A DNA stretch of 64,000 bases, taken from Prevotella sp. Its GTDB lineage: Bacteria; Bacteroidota; Bacteroidia; Bacteroidales; Bacteroidaceae. The notes below the pieces were generated by a model that saw only the letters and a list, made by a program, of their open reading frames with translations, searched no databases and had not been told where the DNA came from. The position numbers and the translations under genes were made by a program. Positions 17,418 through 25,576 of the stretch are shown here, one piece after another. Position 1 is the first letter of the stretch; each line of letters opens with the position of its first letter. The DNA is taken from positions 1-64,000 of the forward strand of contig JAFUEP010000024.1 of NCBI GenBank assembly GCA_017470345.1, read 5' to 3'.

Positions 17418-17504
17418 TCAGAGGAAGAAGGATATATAAGCGTTATTTTGGGGTTTGCAAACCGATAGTCAATTGTTCGCAAAGCCAGCGCGATTCCTTC
17501 CCTG

Positions 17505-18338
17505 TTATTCATGAGCGGCAATCAGGTTGCGAGGCAGGTAGAGGGCAATGGTCTTCTGGCGCAGATAGTCCTCGTGCATGAACATGAGGCCGTCGTATCG
17601 GTTGCTGCGGCCCCATGAGTTCTTCATGACGAAGTAGCGACGGCCCTCGGCGTCGTGGGCCAGGCCGACGATGGCCATGCAGTGGTCGTCGGTCGTCGAG
17701 CCGTTGATGAGACTGAGGCGGGCCACGCCCTTCTTCCAGTCGAAGCCCGACTCGGAGATGTCGCCCTCCCAGCAGACGCCGCGGCCCTCGGCGACGGCGC
17801 GTCGGGCCAGCGCCACGAGCGTGTCCTGAGGCAGGTTGAGCAGCCGGTTGTGCTCCCAGTTGTCGGGCAGCTGCGGCTCATAGTCGGTGAAATAGGGGTG
17901 ACGGGGGTCGGAGCCAACGCCGACGTATTCGCCTGGCGCACAGACGCTGCGTGCAAACTCGTGGAGCGTGTAGTCGGCGCCGAACATGAAGGCCCGTCGC
18001 GGCAGTGGCACCAGCGTGTCGCGCATCGACTCGTAGGGCACCAGCCCGTGCTTCTGGATCATGTTGATGAGCGTCATGCCCATGCCCCGCTTCTTCGCCG
18101 GCGCGTCAGTCTCCTGCTCCATCGCCTTCTCGACGAAGGCCACGGAGAGGTGGACCGAGTCGCCCCGCATGATGTGCTCCGTCTCGATGGCCGACAGCAT
18201 GGCATAGGCCCAGCATGTCTGCGAGCGTCCCTGGTTCTTCACCGGCGTGTAGCTGTTCATCACGTCGATGGTGAAGTCGGCATCAGGCTTGCTGCATGCT
18301 GCCGCCAATAGCACTAAAAAATAGAAGAAGCGTCTCAT
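17505..18338 (-). CDS. Papain-like (C1 family) cysteine peptidase lipoprotein
   Basis: The 277-residue protein has a lipoprotein signal (LAAAC, Cys15), so it should be anchored in a membrane facing the periplasm or surface. The C1 catalytic set is complete: NQGRSQTCWAYAM with Cys42, DDHCMAIVG with His219, and KNSWG with Asn240. There is no propeptide of normal length between the lipid Cys and the catalytic domain, as in bleomycin-hydrolase-like C1B members. It is probably involved in peptide breakdown outside the cytoplasm. It is divergent from the M16 peptidase gene, and its own TAACTTTG box ends only about 8 nt before the start codon. Confidence 0.85.
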   Translation of the reverse strand: MRRFFYFLVLLAAACSKPDADFTIDVMNSYTPVKNQGRSQTCWAYAMLSAIETEHIMRGDSVHLSVAFVEKAMEQETDAPAKKRGMGMTLINMIQKHGLVPYESMRDTLVPLPRRAFMFGADYTLHEFARSVCAPGEYVGVGSDPRHPYFTDYEPQLPDNWEHNRLLNLPQDTLVALARRAVAEGRGVCWEGDISESGFDWKKGVARLSLINGSTTDDHCMAIVGLAHDAEGRRYFVMKNSWGRSNRYDGLMFMHEDYLRQKTIALYLPRNLIAAHE

Positions 18339-18345
18339 CGGGGTG

Positions 18346-18353
18346 CAAAGTTA
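18346..18353 (-). promoter_or_regulatory. -7 box of the C1 peptidase gene
   Basis: The minus strand reads TAACTTTG 8 nt before the ATG, so the transcript would have almost no leader. Confidence 0.7.
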
Positions 18354-18399
18354 CGAAAAATAATCGATAGTCCATCGTTTATAATTCATAATTATTTTC

Positions 18400-18407
18400 T
18401 ACCTTTG
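18400..18407 (+). promoter_or_regulatory. -7 box of the M16 peptidase gene
   Basis: TACCTTTG lies 12 nt before the ATG at 18419, back to back with the C1 peptidase promoter. Confidence 0.7.
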
Positions 18408-18418
18408 CACGCAGAATT

Positions 18419-19663
18419 ATGAACTACAATACTTTTACGCTCAAGAACGGGCTGCGCGTGGTCCACCTGCCGTCGGAGTCGCCGGTGGTCTACTGCGGCA
18501 TTGCCGTCCGCGCCGGCACCCGCAACGAGGCGCCCGGCGAGGAGGGGCTGGCCCACTTCTGCGAGCACCTCAGCTTCAAGGGCACGCGGCGACGCTCGGC
18601 CGTGCGCATCATCAACGACATTGAGGGACTGGGCGGCGAGCTCAACGCCTTCACCAACAAGGAGGACACGGTCTACTACTGTGCCATCAGCGCCGACCAT
18701 GTGCGGCGTGCGCTCGACGTGCTCTGCGACATCGTCTTCGACAGCCAGTTTCCTGAGGCTGAGATCGAGAAGGAGTGCGAGGTGGTGTGCGACGAGATCG
18801 AGAGCTACGAGGACTCGCCCGCGGAGCTCATCTACGACGAGTTTGAGAACCTGCTCTTCGAGGGTCACCCCCTGGGCCACAACATCCTCGGCACGGCCGA
18901 CCGCGTCCGCAGCTTCACCCAGCAGGACGCCCTCCGCTTCACCCGCCGATGGTATCGCCCGGAGAACTGCGTGCTGTTTATTAGCGGAAAGAAAGCCCCC
19001 CTGTCGCCCCCCGAGGGGGGCACGATAGACTCTTCCGCCTGCAAAACTATAGAAGCCCCCTCGGGGGCCGTAGGGGGGGCTTCTCCCTCGGGGAGCGAAG
19101 GGGGTGCCGTGGGCCTTGGCCTCATCGAGCGCCACCGCTCCACCCACCAGGCCCACGTCATGATCGGCGCGCGCGCCTTTTCCGCCACCGACCCTCGGCG
19201 CTGGGCCCTCTACCTGCTCAACAACATCCTGGGCGGACCGGGCATGAACTCGCGCCTCAACCTGTCGCTGCGTGAGCGCCACGGACTGGTCTACACCGTC
19301 GACAGCTCGATGGTCAGCTATGCCGACACGGGTCTCTGGGCCATCTACTTCGGATGCGACCAGAAGGACGTCGGGCGCTGCCGACGGCTGGTGCGGCGCG
19401 AGCTCGACCGGCTGGCCGACCAGCCCCTCTCGCCCACCCGACTCAGTGCGGCCAAGCGACAGCTGCAAGGCCAGCTGGCCATCGCCAGCGACAGCCGCGA
19501 GCAGTTTGCCCTCGACTTTGCGAAGAACTATCTGCACACGGGCACCCTGCGCTCGCTGACCGACATCATGGCCCACATCGACCGCCTCACGGCCGACGAC
19601 CTGCAGCAAGTGGCCCAACAGCTCTTTGCTCCCGAGCAGCTGACGACGCTCATCTACTCCTGA
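18419..19663 (+). CDS. M16-family zinc metallopeptidase with repeat-derived segment
   Basis: The 414-residue protein has the inverted zinc motif HFCEH (46-50) in GLAHFCEHLSFKGT, with the distal Glu expected in the EKECEVVCDEIES stretch. Single-domain M16 peptidases of about 410-430 residues cut peptides in the cytoplasm or, in some cases, processed precursors. Residues about 190-230, between FISG and LIERHRSTHQAH, are encoded by the GC-rich palindromic repeat. In relatives this region is ordinary sequence of similar length, so the element may have replaced native codons rather than simply been added. The gene is convergent with the helicase gene, with a shared hairpin between. Confidence 0.88.
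   Translation: MNYNTFTLKNGLRVVHLPSESPVVYCGIAVRAGTRNEAPGEEGLAHFCEHLSFKGTRRRSAVRIINDIEGLGGELNAFTNKEDTVYYCAISADHVRRALDVLCDIVFDSQFPEAEIEKECEVVCDEIESYEDSPAELIYDEFENLLFEGHPLGHNILGTADRVRSFTQQDALRFTRRWYRPENCVLFISGKKAPLSPPEGGTIDSSACKTIEAPSGAVGGASPSGSEGGAVGLGLIERHRSTHQAHVMIGARAFSATDPRRWALYLLNNILGGPGMNSRLNLSLRERHGLVYTVDSSMVSYADTGLWAIYFGCDQKDVGRCRRLVRRELDRLADQPLSPTRLSAAKRQLQGQLAIASDSREQFALDFAKNYLHTGTLRSLTDIMAHIDRLTADDLQQVAQQLFAPEQLTTLIYS
18991..19107. repeat. GC-rich nested palindrome inside the M16 gene
   Basis: Left arm (18991-19021) and right arm (about 19056-19085) are long imperfect inverted repeats, each itself palindromic (GCCCCCCGAGGGGGGC and GCCCCCTCGGGGGC). They enclose a core of about 34 nt that is not GC-rich. 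A further half-palindrome follows at 19084-19107. The reading frame stays open throughout. Confidence 0.8.
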
Positions 19664-19712
19664 CAACTCCACTGTCCGTCACGCTCCTTCTCAAGCGCCG
19701 ACGCGACGACAC

Positions 19713-19788
19713 AAAAACGGCAAAGTGGGGCTTTTCGATAGTAATATAGGGGTATATTACCTTCGAAAAGCCCCACTTTGCCGTTTTT
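19713..19788. terminator. Long hairpin between convergent genes, core family copy 1
   Basis: Arms of 26 nt (AAAAACGGC...CTTTTCGA and its complement) flank the 20-bp near-palindromic core GTAATATAGGGGTATATTAC at 19741-19760. It ends in TTTTT on both strands and lies between the M16 and helicase stops, so a two-way terminator is likely. The same core recurs inverted at 46411-46430. Confidence 0.8.
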
Positions 19789-21760
19789 AACCCCTCAGAC
19801 TTTCGACATACTGCCAGAGCTTGCGATAGAAGGGATGGCGACAGAGCGTGCGACGGTCGCCGAGGATGATGACCTTCATGCGGGCCCGCGTGATGGCGAC
19901 GTTCATGCGGCGCAGGTCGCGCAGGAAGCCGATCTGCCCCTCGTCGTTGGAGCGGACGAGGGAGATGACGATGACGTCGCGCTCCTGTCCCTGGAAGCCG
20001 TCGACGGTGTTGACGGTGATCAGCCGGCGGAAGGGCTTGAAGAACTCCGTCCGCTTCAGGAGCTGGCGCAGCAGCTGCACCTGGGCGCGGTAGGGCGAGA
20101 TGACGCCCACGTCGATGCGCTCCTGCAGGATGCGCTCCTTGCCGATGAGCTCGAAGTAGGCCTGCAGAGCCAGGAGGGTCAGGCGGGCCTCGAAGTCATT
20201 GAAGTGAGAAAGGCCCACCCCCTGCCCCTCCCCAAGGGAGGGGGGACTATATACTTCAGAGGCTTTCTTCGCAGCTTGTTGTGACTGTTCTCCCCTCCTT
20301 TGGGGAGGGGCAGGGGGTGGGCTTATCCACGTCATCGGCAGGTCGAGGTCCAGGATGCTGCGATGCCTGACCTCGGGTGCCGCCACCATCTGGTTGTGAT
20401 AGAACCAGTCGGAGGAGAAGCGCATGATGTCCTCGTGCATGCGATACTGCATGCGCAGCAGCGTGACCACCTCGGGCTTCAGCATGGCGATGCGCTCCAT
20501 GAGCGTGCGCCCCAGTCCGCCCTTGAGGGCCTCATAGCACTTCACCGTGGGCGGCAGCTGACAGTGGTCGCCGGCCAGGATGACGCGCTGGGCCCTGCGG
20601 ATGGGGATCCAGCAGGCGGCCTCCATGGCCTGGGCGGCCTCGTCGATGAAGAGGGTGCCGAAGCGCATGCCGTCGAGCAGGCGGTTGGCCGAGCCGACGA
20701 GCGTCGAGGCGATGACGCGGGCCTCGCCGAAGAGCTCGGCGCGGATGCGGATCTCGAGCTCCGTGGCGCGGTCCTTCAGGCGGTCCATGCGCTGGTGCCA
20801 CTGCTCGCCGCGCTTCTTGGCCGCGCGCAGCTCGCGGATGGCCTTGCGCAGGGCCCACAGCTGGGGATAGTCGGGGTGGGCCTCGAAGCGCCGCTCGTAG
20901 GTGAAGGCCAGCATCTTGTCGTCCACGCGGACGGGATTGCCGATACGGAGCACGTTGAGACCGCGGTCGACGAGCTTTTCCGAGATCCAGTCGACGGCCA
21001 TGTTGCTCTGCGCACAGACGAGCACCTGCGGCTCGCGCCGCAGCGTCTCGTAGATAGCCTCGACGAGGGTGGTCGTCTTGCCCGTGCCGGGAGGGCCGTG
21101 GACGATGGCCACGTCCTTGGCCCGCAGCACCTCGTTGACGGCCCGCTCCTGCGTCGCGTTCAGGTATTGGAAGCCCATGTCGGGGAAGGTGAACGTCTCG
21201 GCCCGCTGACGCGTGTAGAAGAGGTCGCGCAGATAGCCCAGCCGACCCTTGGCGCGCATGGTGCGCTCCAGGGCCTCGAACATCAGGCGGAAGGAGGTCT
21301 CGTCGAACGACAGCATCACGCCCAGCTGGCCCTCGCCCGACTGCAGGTCGACGAGCGGCGCGCCGTCGGGCACAGCGACGACCATGCGCTCGGCCTCGGC
21401 GAAGCTGACGGTGCCGGTGAAGGAGAAGTATTTTAAGTGAGAAGTGAGAGGTGAGAGGTGAGAAGTATTTGACTTCTCACTTCTAAAGAACTGCACGGGA
21501 CGGCCGAACTCGAAGTTGTGATCGGCATCATCGTCGGGGCCCAGCTGGCGGACAATCTCGACACAGAGCTGATTCAGCGAGTTGTAGTAGGTGCGCGTCA
21601 CGCTGACGGGCAGCCACGCGTCGCCCCGCCCGACACGACGCTCCACGCCGACGGCCTCAGCCATCTGCTGATAGGCCGCGCGCTCCTCCTCATACTCCAT
21701 CTGGAGCAGGGCCCGCTGCCGTTGCAGCTCAAGAATCGGTGAGAGCGTCTCCTGGTCCAT
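19787..21760 (-). CDS. UPF1/IGHMBP2-like superfamily I helicase with two repeat insertions
   Basis: The 657-residue protein shows superfamily I motifs: GPPGTGKTTT near residue 223, FIDEAAQAM (Walker B), LAGDHCQLPPT, ISPYRAQVQ, TVDGFQGQERDV and NVAITRAR near the C-terminus. It probably unwinds DNA or RNA 5' to 3'; the exact role in Bacteroidota is unknown to me. Two family-foreign segments are seen. Residues about 92-109 (RSEKSNTSHLSPLTSHLK) come from 7-bp repeats, and residues about 479-518 come from a GC-rich palindrome. Both lie between motifs, where loops are likely. A TACCTTTG box at 21787-21794 drives it. Confidence 0.9.
   Translation of the reverse strand: MDQETLSPILELQRQRALLQMEYEEERAAYQQMAEAVGVERRVGRGDAWLPVSVTRTYYNSLNQLCVEIVRQLGPDDDADHNFEFGRPVQFFRSEKSNTSHLSPLTSHLKYFSFTGTVSFAEAERMVVAVPDGAPLVDLQSGEGQLGVMLSFDETSFRLMFEALERTMRAKGRLGYLRDLFYTRQRAETFTFPDMGFQYLNATQERAVNEVLRAKDVAIVHGPPGTGKTTTLVEAIYETLRREPQVLVCAQSNMAVDWISEKLVDRGLNVLRIGNPVRVDDKMLAFTYERRFEAHPDYPQLWALRKAIRELRAAKKRGEQWHQRMDRLKDRATELEIRIRAELFGEARVIASTLVGSANRLLDGMRFGTLFIDEAAQAMEAACWIPIRRAQRVILAGDHCQLPPTVKCYEALKGGLGRTLMERIAMLKPEVVTLLRMQYRMHEDIMRFSSDWFYHNQMVAAPEVRHRSILDLDLPMTWISPPPAPPQRRGEQSQQAAKKASEVYSPPSLGEGQGVGLSHFNDFEARLTLLALQAYFELIGKERILQERIDVGVISPYRAQVQLLRQLLKRTEFFKPFRRLITVNTVDGFQGQERDVIVISLVRSNDEGQIGFLRDLRRMNVAITRARMKVIILGDRRTLCRHPFYRKLWQYVESLRG
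20213..20322. repeat. GC-rich nested palindrome inside the helicase gene
   Basis: Perfect 23-bp arms at 20213-20235 and 20300-20322 (outer end GCCCACCCCCTGCCCCTCCC) flank a 64-nt middle. The middle starts and ends with matching G-rich and C-rich halves around a normal-composition core of about 42 nt. Confidence 0.85.
21435..21485. repeat. 7-bp-period repeat inside the helicase gene
   Basis: Four heptamers, AAGTGAG twice then AGGTGAG twice, run into AAG; after TATTTGA comes the complementary CTTCTCACTTCT. The helicase frame passes through. Confidence 0.8.
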
Positions 21761-21786
21761 GGTTCACTTTTCGGTCAAATCAGCTG

Positions 21787-21794
21787 CAAAGGTA
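21787..21794 (-). promoter_or_regulatory. -7 box of the helicase gene
   Basis: The minus strand reads TACCTTTG 27 nt before the ATG at 21760. Confidence 0.65.
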
Positions 21795-21837
21795 ACACTT
21801 TTTTCTCGATTCTCTCTTCGTTTTGACCTTTATTTTA

Positions 21838-21845
21838 TAAATTTG
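21838..21845 (+). promoter_or_regulatory. -7 box of the CotH gene
   Basis: TAAATTTG lies 39 nt before the ATG at 21884; a TTTTGAC element about 16 bp upstream fits the -33 position. Confidence 0.65.
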
Positions 21846-21883
21846 CACGCTGAAACGACTATAGACTCCATTACCGCCCGAAC

Positions 21884-23932
21884 ATGAAACGCCTTGCGCT
21901 CACACTGATTGCCTTCGTCGCTACCGTCGCCGTCATCATGGCACAGGACGGCAGCCGAAGCCAGCTGACCAACCTGCCACACATCTACATCGAGACCTTC
22001 AGCGGACAAGACCCCGCCAGCAAGACCACCGAGGTGCCGGCACGACTGTGGATCGTCGAGGGCAGCCGCGAGGCCTACTACGACTCTGTCCTCATCCGTG
22101 GACGCGGCAACTCGACCTGGAAAATGGAGAAGAAGCCCTACCGCATCAAGTTCCCGCAGAAGGAGCGCTTCATGGGCCCTGAGCGCGCCAATGCCAAGAA
22201 GTGGACCCTGCTGGCCAACCACGGCGACAAGTCGCTCCTGCGCAACGCCCTGGCCAGCTACGTCGGCGACCTCTGCGGCCAGACGTTCACCCCCGGCGCC
22301 ATGTTCGTCGACCTGACCCTCAACGGGCAGTATCGCGGCAACTATCAGGTGAGCGACCAGATTGACGTGCGCAAGCACCGCGTCGACATCGCCGAGCAGG
22401 ACGCGCCCCTCACGCCGGAGAGCAACATCAGCGGCGGCTATATCGTCGAGGCCGACGGCTTCCGTGACTACGTCGACGGCAAGACAGGATGGCGCACGAG
22501 CCTCAAGGGTGTGCCCATGACCATCCACTATCCTGCGGAGGACGAGATCACGACAAGTCAGTTCACGTATATCCGCAACGTCGTCAACACGTTCGAGAGC
22601 CGTCTCTTCAACAACACCTTCGAGTCGGCCCTCAGCTATCGTCACTACGTCGACACGCTGGCGCTCGTCAGCTGGTATCTCGCCAGCGAGATCACCGCCA
22701 ACCCCGACTTCCTATGGAGCATGTACTTCTATAAGGACCGCGACGACGACCGCCTGCACTTCGGACCCATGTGGGACTACGACATCGCCTTCGACAACGA
22801 CAACCGCCTCAGCGGACACACCCCACAGCGTGAGCTCATGGCCGACATCGGCTTCACCAACAACGGGCTGGAGCAGTGGATCGGGCGCATGTGGCAGGAC
22901 GAGTGGTTCCAGCGACTCGTCTTCGACCACTACAAGACGCTCTGCGAAGACCGCCTCGAACAAAAGCTCATCAGCAGGATCGACAGTCTCGCAGCCCTCA
23001 TCGATGACTCGCAACAGCTGAACTACGAGCGATGGAACATCCGCCAGCGCACCCTGCGCGAGGTCGTCATCTACAGCACCTACGACGAATATGTCGACGA
23101 CCTCCGGCGCTTCGTCCACATACGCATCCCGGCCCTGCTGGACGCCTTCGCCCGGCGAAATCCCGACCACCCCGACACGGACGACCTCATCGGCATCGAG
23201 CCCGACGTCACCACACGCTCCGACTACTACTATGCCATCGCTAATGCCGGCACCGCCACACGCCTCGACACCGACGCGGAGGGCCACGTCGTCGCCAACC
23301 ATGCGCGCGACGACAGCCACAGCCAGCAGTGGCAGGTCATCACCCTCAGCAACGGCTACCACCACCTCGTCAACCGACTGAGCGGACAGGCGCTGACCGA
23401 CCCCACCGAGGGACCTTCCACCGCCACCACCAACCTGAGCACACAGCTCTGTGTCGCCCCCGCCGATACGGCCGACCGTGCCCAGCAATGGCATCTCGTC
23501 ATGCAGTCGGGCGGACGCATCAATCTGAACAACCGGCAGAGCGACCACACCGCCAACCTCTCCGGCGGCCGCGCCGACGACGGCACCGTCATCCTGAGCT
23601 ACACCAACGACAGCCGCAACGCGACGAGCAACAACCGCCTGTGGACGCTCGTCGTCGTCGACAGCCTCACCGCTCCTGACGCCATCGACGCGCCCAGACA
23701 GCCCGACGTCGACTACGCCTTGGCCTACGACCCGCAGGGCCTGCGACTCCACTACGGCACCGACGACCTCAGCCGCCTCACCTTTGACGCCACGGTCTAC
23801 GACGCCGCCGGACGCCCCGTCCTGCAATTCCGTGCTCAGGACGGCGTCAGCGTCGCCTCACTGCCACGCGGACTCTATGTCGTCGCCTGGCAGTGGCAGG
23901 GCCGTCGCCACAGTGCCAAATTCAGCCGTTAA
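21884..23932 (+). CDS. Secreted CotH-family protein with ricin-like lectin region
   Basis: The 682-residue protein has a signal peptide (ends about residue 20, IMAQ). Residues about 50-370 match the CotH family: RGRGNSTW, KKPYRIKFP, LANHGDKSLLRNALA, GQYRGNYQVSDQI and MWDYDIAFDND, the last holding the Asp residues of the kinase-like site. A beta-trefoil-like stretch (about 445-590, with SQQWQ and AQQWHL repeats) suggests a carbohydrate-binding ricin-type domain. The end, DAAGRPVLQF...LPRGLYVV, resembles a T9SS sorting domain. CotH proteins are protein kinases in spore coats; in Bacteroidota their substrates are unknown. Cell-surface location is inferred. Confidence 0.88.
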   Translation: MKRLALTLIAFVATVAVIMAQDGSRSQLTNLPHIYIETFSGQDPASKTTEVPARLWIVEGSREAYYDSVLIRGRGNSTWKMEKKPYRIKFPQKERFMGPERANAKKWTLLANHGDKSLLRNALASYVGDLCGQTFTPGAMFVDLTLNGQYRGNYQVSDQIDVRKHRVDIAEQDAPLTPESNISGGYIVEADGFRDYVDGKTGWRTSLKGVPMTIHYPAEDEITTSQFTYIRNVVNTFESRLFNNTFESALSYRHYVDTLALVSWYLASEITANPDFLWSMYFYKDRDDDRLHFGPMWDYDIAFDNDNRLSGHTPQRELMADIGFTNNGLEQWIGRMWQDEWFQRLVFDHYKTLCEDRLEQKLISRIDSLAALIDDSQQLNYERWNIRQRTLREVVIYSTYDEYVDDLRRFVHIRIPALLDAFARRNPDHPDTDDLIGIEPDVTTRSDYYYAIANAGTATRLDTDAEGHVVANHARDDSHSQQWQVITLSNGYHHLVNRLSGQALTDPTEGPSTATTNLSTQLCVAPADTADRAQQWHLVMQSGGRINLNNRQSDHTANLSGGRADDGTVILSYTNDSRNATSNNRLWTLVVVDSLTAPDAIDAPRQPDVDYALAYDPQGLRLHYGTDDLSRLTFDATVYDAAGRPVLQFRAQDGVSVASLPRGLYVVAWQWQGRRHSAKFSR

Positions 23933-23982
23933 GACTTTGGCCGACAGTATGGGGGTGAAACTGTTGTTCTGACAGAGATATT

Positions 23983-24216
23983 CTACGGTTGTTTTGTGAG
24001 GGCGCAATTTCTCCATCGGGATGCCTGAGACAGTCCGTGACGAAGGGGTAAAAGAGAGTTCTTCCATTTGCGATAGGCGATGTTGCAATGCTTGCAGCGC
24101 GACTGGCAGGCCGTCGTCGAGTAAATCATCAACTGCGATAGGCGCTTGTGCCTTGGTCTCATCATGTTGTTCAGATAGAGTAGCCCGTTATAGGCATAAT
24201 CATAAATACTATACAT
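23983..24216 (-). pseudogene. Possible radical-SAM gene fragment
   Basis: A 77-residue minus-strand frame contains RLSQLMIYSTTACQSRCKHCNIAYRK, whose CxxxCxxC spacing and surroundings look like the iron-sulphur motif at the start of a radical-SAM protein. It turns into unrelated sequence soon after and has no downstream domain. It lies in a region of 584 nt with no intact gene (23933-24516). The call rests on one motif and could be chance. Confidence 0.35.
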
Positions 24217-24219
24217 ACA

Positions 24220-24290
24220 ATTCGTTGCAGTTTTGGACGATTGGTACTCACCATCGTCTTCTACTTATAGAGTCCAAAACTGCAATGAAT
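24220..24290. repeat. 19-bp inverted repeat beside the radical-SAM fragment
   Basis: ATTCGTTGCAGTTTTGGAC (24220-24238) and GTCCAAAACTGCAATGAAT (24272-24290) are complementary at 18 of 19 positions around a 33-nt spacer. It could be the end structure of a lost mobile element or a hairpin. Confidence 0.7.
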
Positions 24291-24400
24291 GACTGCATCA
24301 TGATGAGTAAACCTTGCTTATTATTGTAAGCGAAATGTTAAATAATTGCTTTAGGAGCAAAATATTTACGAAATAATTTGGTTTATAACATAAACTTCTC

Positions 24401-24408
24401 TATCTTTG
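24401..24408 (+). promoter_or_regulatory. -7 box of the membrane-protein/regulator pair
   Basis: TATCTTTG has a TTTG at 24377-24380 in the -33 position. It gives a leader of about 100 nt before 24517. Confidence 0.65.
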
Positions 24409-24516
24409 CAGCGTGAACCGGACACAATTGGCCGAAGACGTGCTTTCTGCAGGAGCACGGACGAGGCCAGAGAGCAGTAAACCAAAGTAGAACATCTATT
24501 AAAAAATGAAACAACA

Positions 24517-25143
24517 ATGGAAGAAAAAAATAACATGACTGCCGAGCGCAGTCTGGAGATTATCAGAGAATCAATAGAGCGCAGCCAGCGCACCATTAAC
24601 AAGAATTCGGCCATACCACTTATATGGTGGGGACTTTGTGTGATCATATTCTCGTTGCTTATCGCCTACCTATGGAAAAATCATGGCGGACCGATATGGA
24701 ATATGCTTTGGGCCGCAATATTGCCGGTAGGCTACGTGGGCAACTGGTTTATCGACAAACGGCGAGGCAATGTTCCGACAACTTTTGTCGGGAAGGTCAT
24801 CGGCCATGTGTGGGCTACGTTTGGCGTATTCTGCTGTGGCATGGGCATGATACTCGGTTTTATCGGCAGCGGAATGCTGCCAATGGAACTGATTATGCCT
24901 AAGGTGTATATATTTGGATGCATCACCAGCATCATCTCGCTCTGTTTCGGAATGGGAACAACGATTACTGGCCTCGTCATCCGCAACCGTACCATTCAGG
25001 TGTGTGGACTTTTAGCAGGTCTCGGAGGATTCTTTGGCGCATTACATTTCCCCGGTCATACACAGCTCTATGTGATGGCAGTCGTGGCTTTGATTGGCCT
25101 AATTGTGCCAGGTGTGGTCATTTTCATTCAAAATCAGAAATAA
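24517..25143 (+). CDS. Hypothetical multi-pass membrane protein
   Basis: I do not recognise a named family for this 208-residue protein. A short charged N-terminus (about 35 residues with ERSLEIIRESIERSQRTI) precedes about six hydrophobic segments, including PLIWWGLCVIIFSLLIAYLW, VIGHVWATFGVFCCGMGMIL and LYVMAVVALIGLIVPGVVIF. It should sit in the inner membrane. It is followed after 13 nt by a winged-helix regulator, and this pairing recurs in Bacteroidota in my memory. The small charged head may interact with the regulator; that is inference. Confidence 0.75.
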   Translation: MEEKNNMTAERSLEIIRESIERSQRTINKNSAIPLIWWGLCVIIFSLLIAYLWKNHGGPIWNMLWAAILPVGYVGNWFIDKRRGNVPTTFVGKVIGHVWATFGVFCCGMGMILGFIGSGMLPMELIMPKVYIFGCITSIISLCFGMGTTITGLVIRNRTIQVCGLLAGLGGFFGALHFPGHTQLYVMAVVALIGLIVPGVVIFIQNQK

Positions 25144-25148
25144 GGAGG
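25142..25148 (+). promoter_or_regulatory. Strong Shine-Dalgarno sequence
   Basis: AAGGAGG lies 8 nt before the ATG at 25157, overlapping the upstream stop codon. It decides the regulator's start and is rare elsewhere in this window. Confidence 0.7.
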
Positions 25149-25156
25149 ACCTGCCC

Positions 25157-25450
25157 ATGTTCAAGCCATTAGACCCCCTGCTGCACGCGGAGTTGCGACT
25201 GGCCGTGATGTCGCTGCTCATCAGTACAGAGGAAGCCGAGTTCCCCTACATCAAGGAGCAGACGGGAGCCACGGCGGGCAACCTGAGTGTGCAGATAGAC
25301 AAGCTCTCGGCAGCGGGTTACATTGAGGTGGAGAAGACCTTCAAGGGCAAGAAACCCTGTACCCTCTGCCGCATCACGCCTGTTGGGCTGAAAGCCTTTG
25401 AGGATTATGTGAAAGCGCTGAAAAGCTATCTGAATGTAAAAAAGACGTGA
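25157..25450 (+). CDS. Winged-helix transcriptional regulator
   Basis: The 97-residue protein from the ATG at 25157 is a single winged-helix domain: LHAELRLAVMSLL, then YIKEQTGATAGNLSVQIDKLSAAGYIEVEKTF, and a wing with KKPCTLCRITPVG. It resembles MarR/ArsR-like proteins of the HTH_34 type. An upstream in-frame ATG exists but would overlap the membrane-protein gene. The ATG at 25157 follows AAGGAGG, a strong Shine-Dalgarno sequence that is unusual for this phylum. It probably controls its own operon. Confidence 0.85.
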   Translation: MFKPLDPLLHAELRLAVMSLLISTEEAEFPYIKEQTGATAGNLSVQIDKLSAAGYIEVEKTFKGKKPCTLCRITPVGLKAFEDYVKALKSYLNVKKT

Positions 25451-25476
25451 TAAACGGACTGTCTTAATCGTATTGT

Positions 25477-25535
25477 TATATCAGTTCAGGTATAATTTAG
25501 GATGTTTTCCTAAACTTTATACCCGAACTGATATA
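25477..25535. terminator. Hairpin between convergent genes
   Basis: Long, nearly complementary arms (TATATCAGTTCAGG... and ...CCGAACTGATATA) with inner TTTAGGA/TCCTAAA pairs surround a short loop. It lies between the regulator gene and the minus-strand lipoprotein gene, so it probably ends both transcripts. Confidence 0.7.
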
Positions 25536-25576
25536 CTTTCCTGCATGGCAAGAACTCATCATCCGGCCATTTCTTC

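Noticed and set aside
18392-19672. A 426-residue open frame antisense to the M16 peptidase gene
   Set aside because: It mirrors the real gene in GC-rich DNA, has no recognisable motif, and the opposite strand has a full peptidase with catalytic residues.
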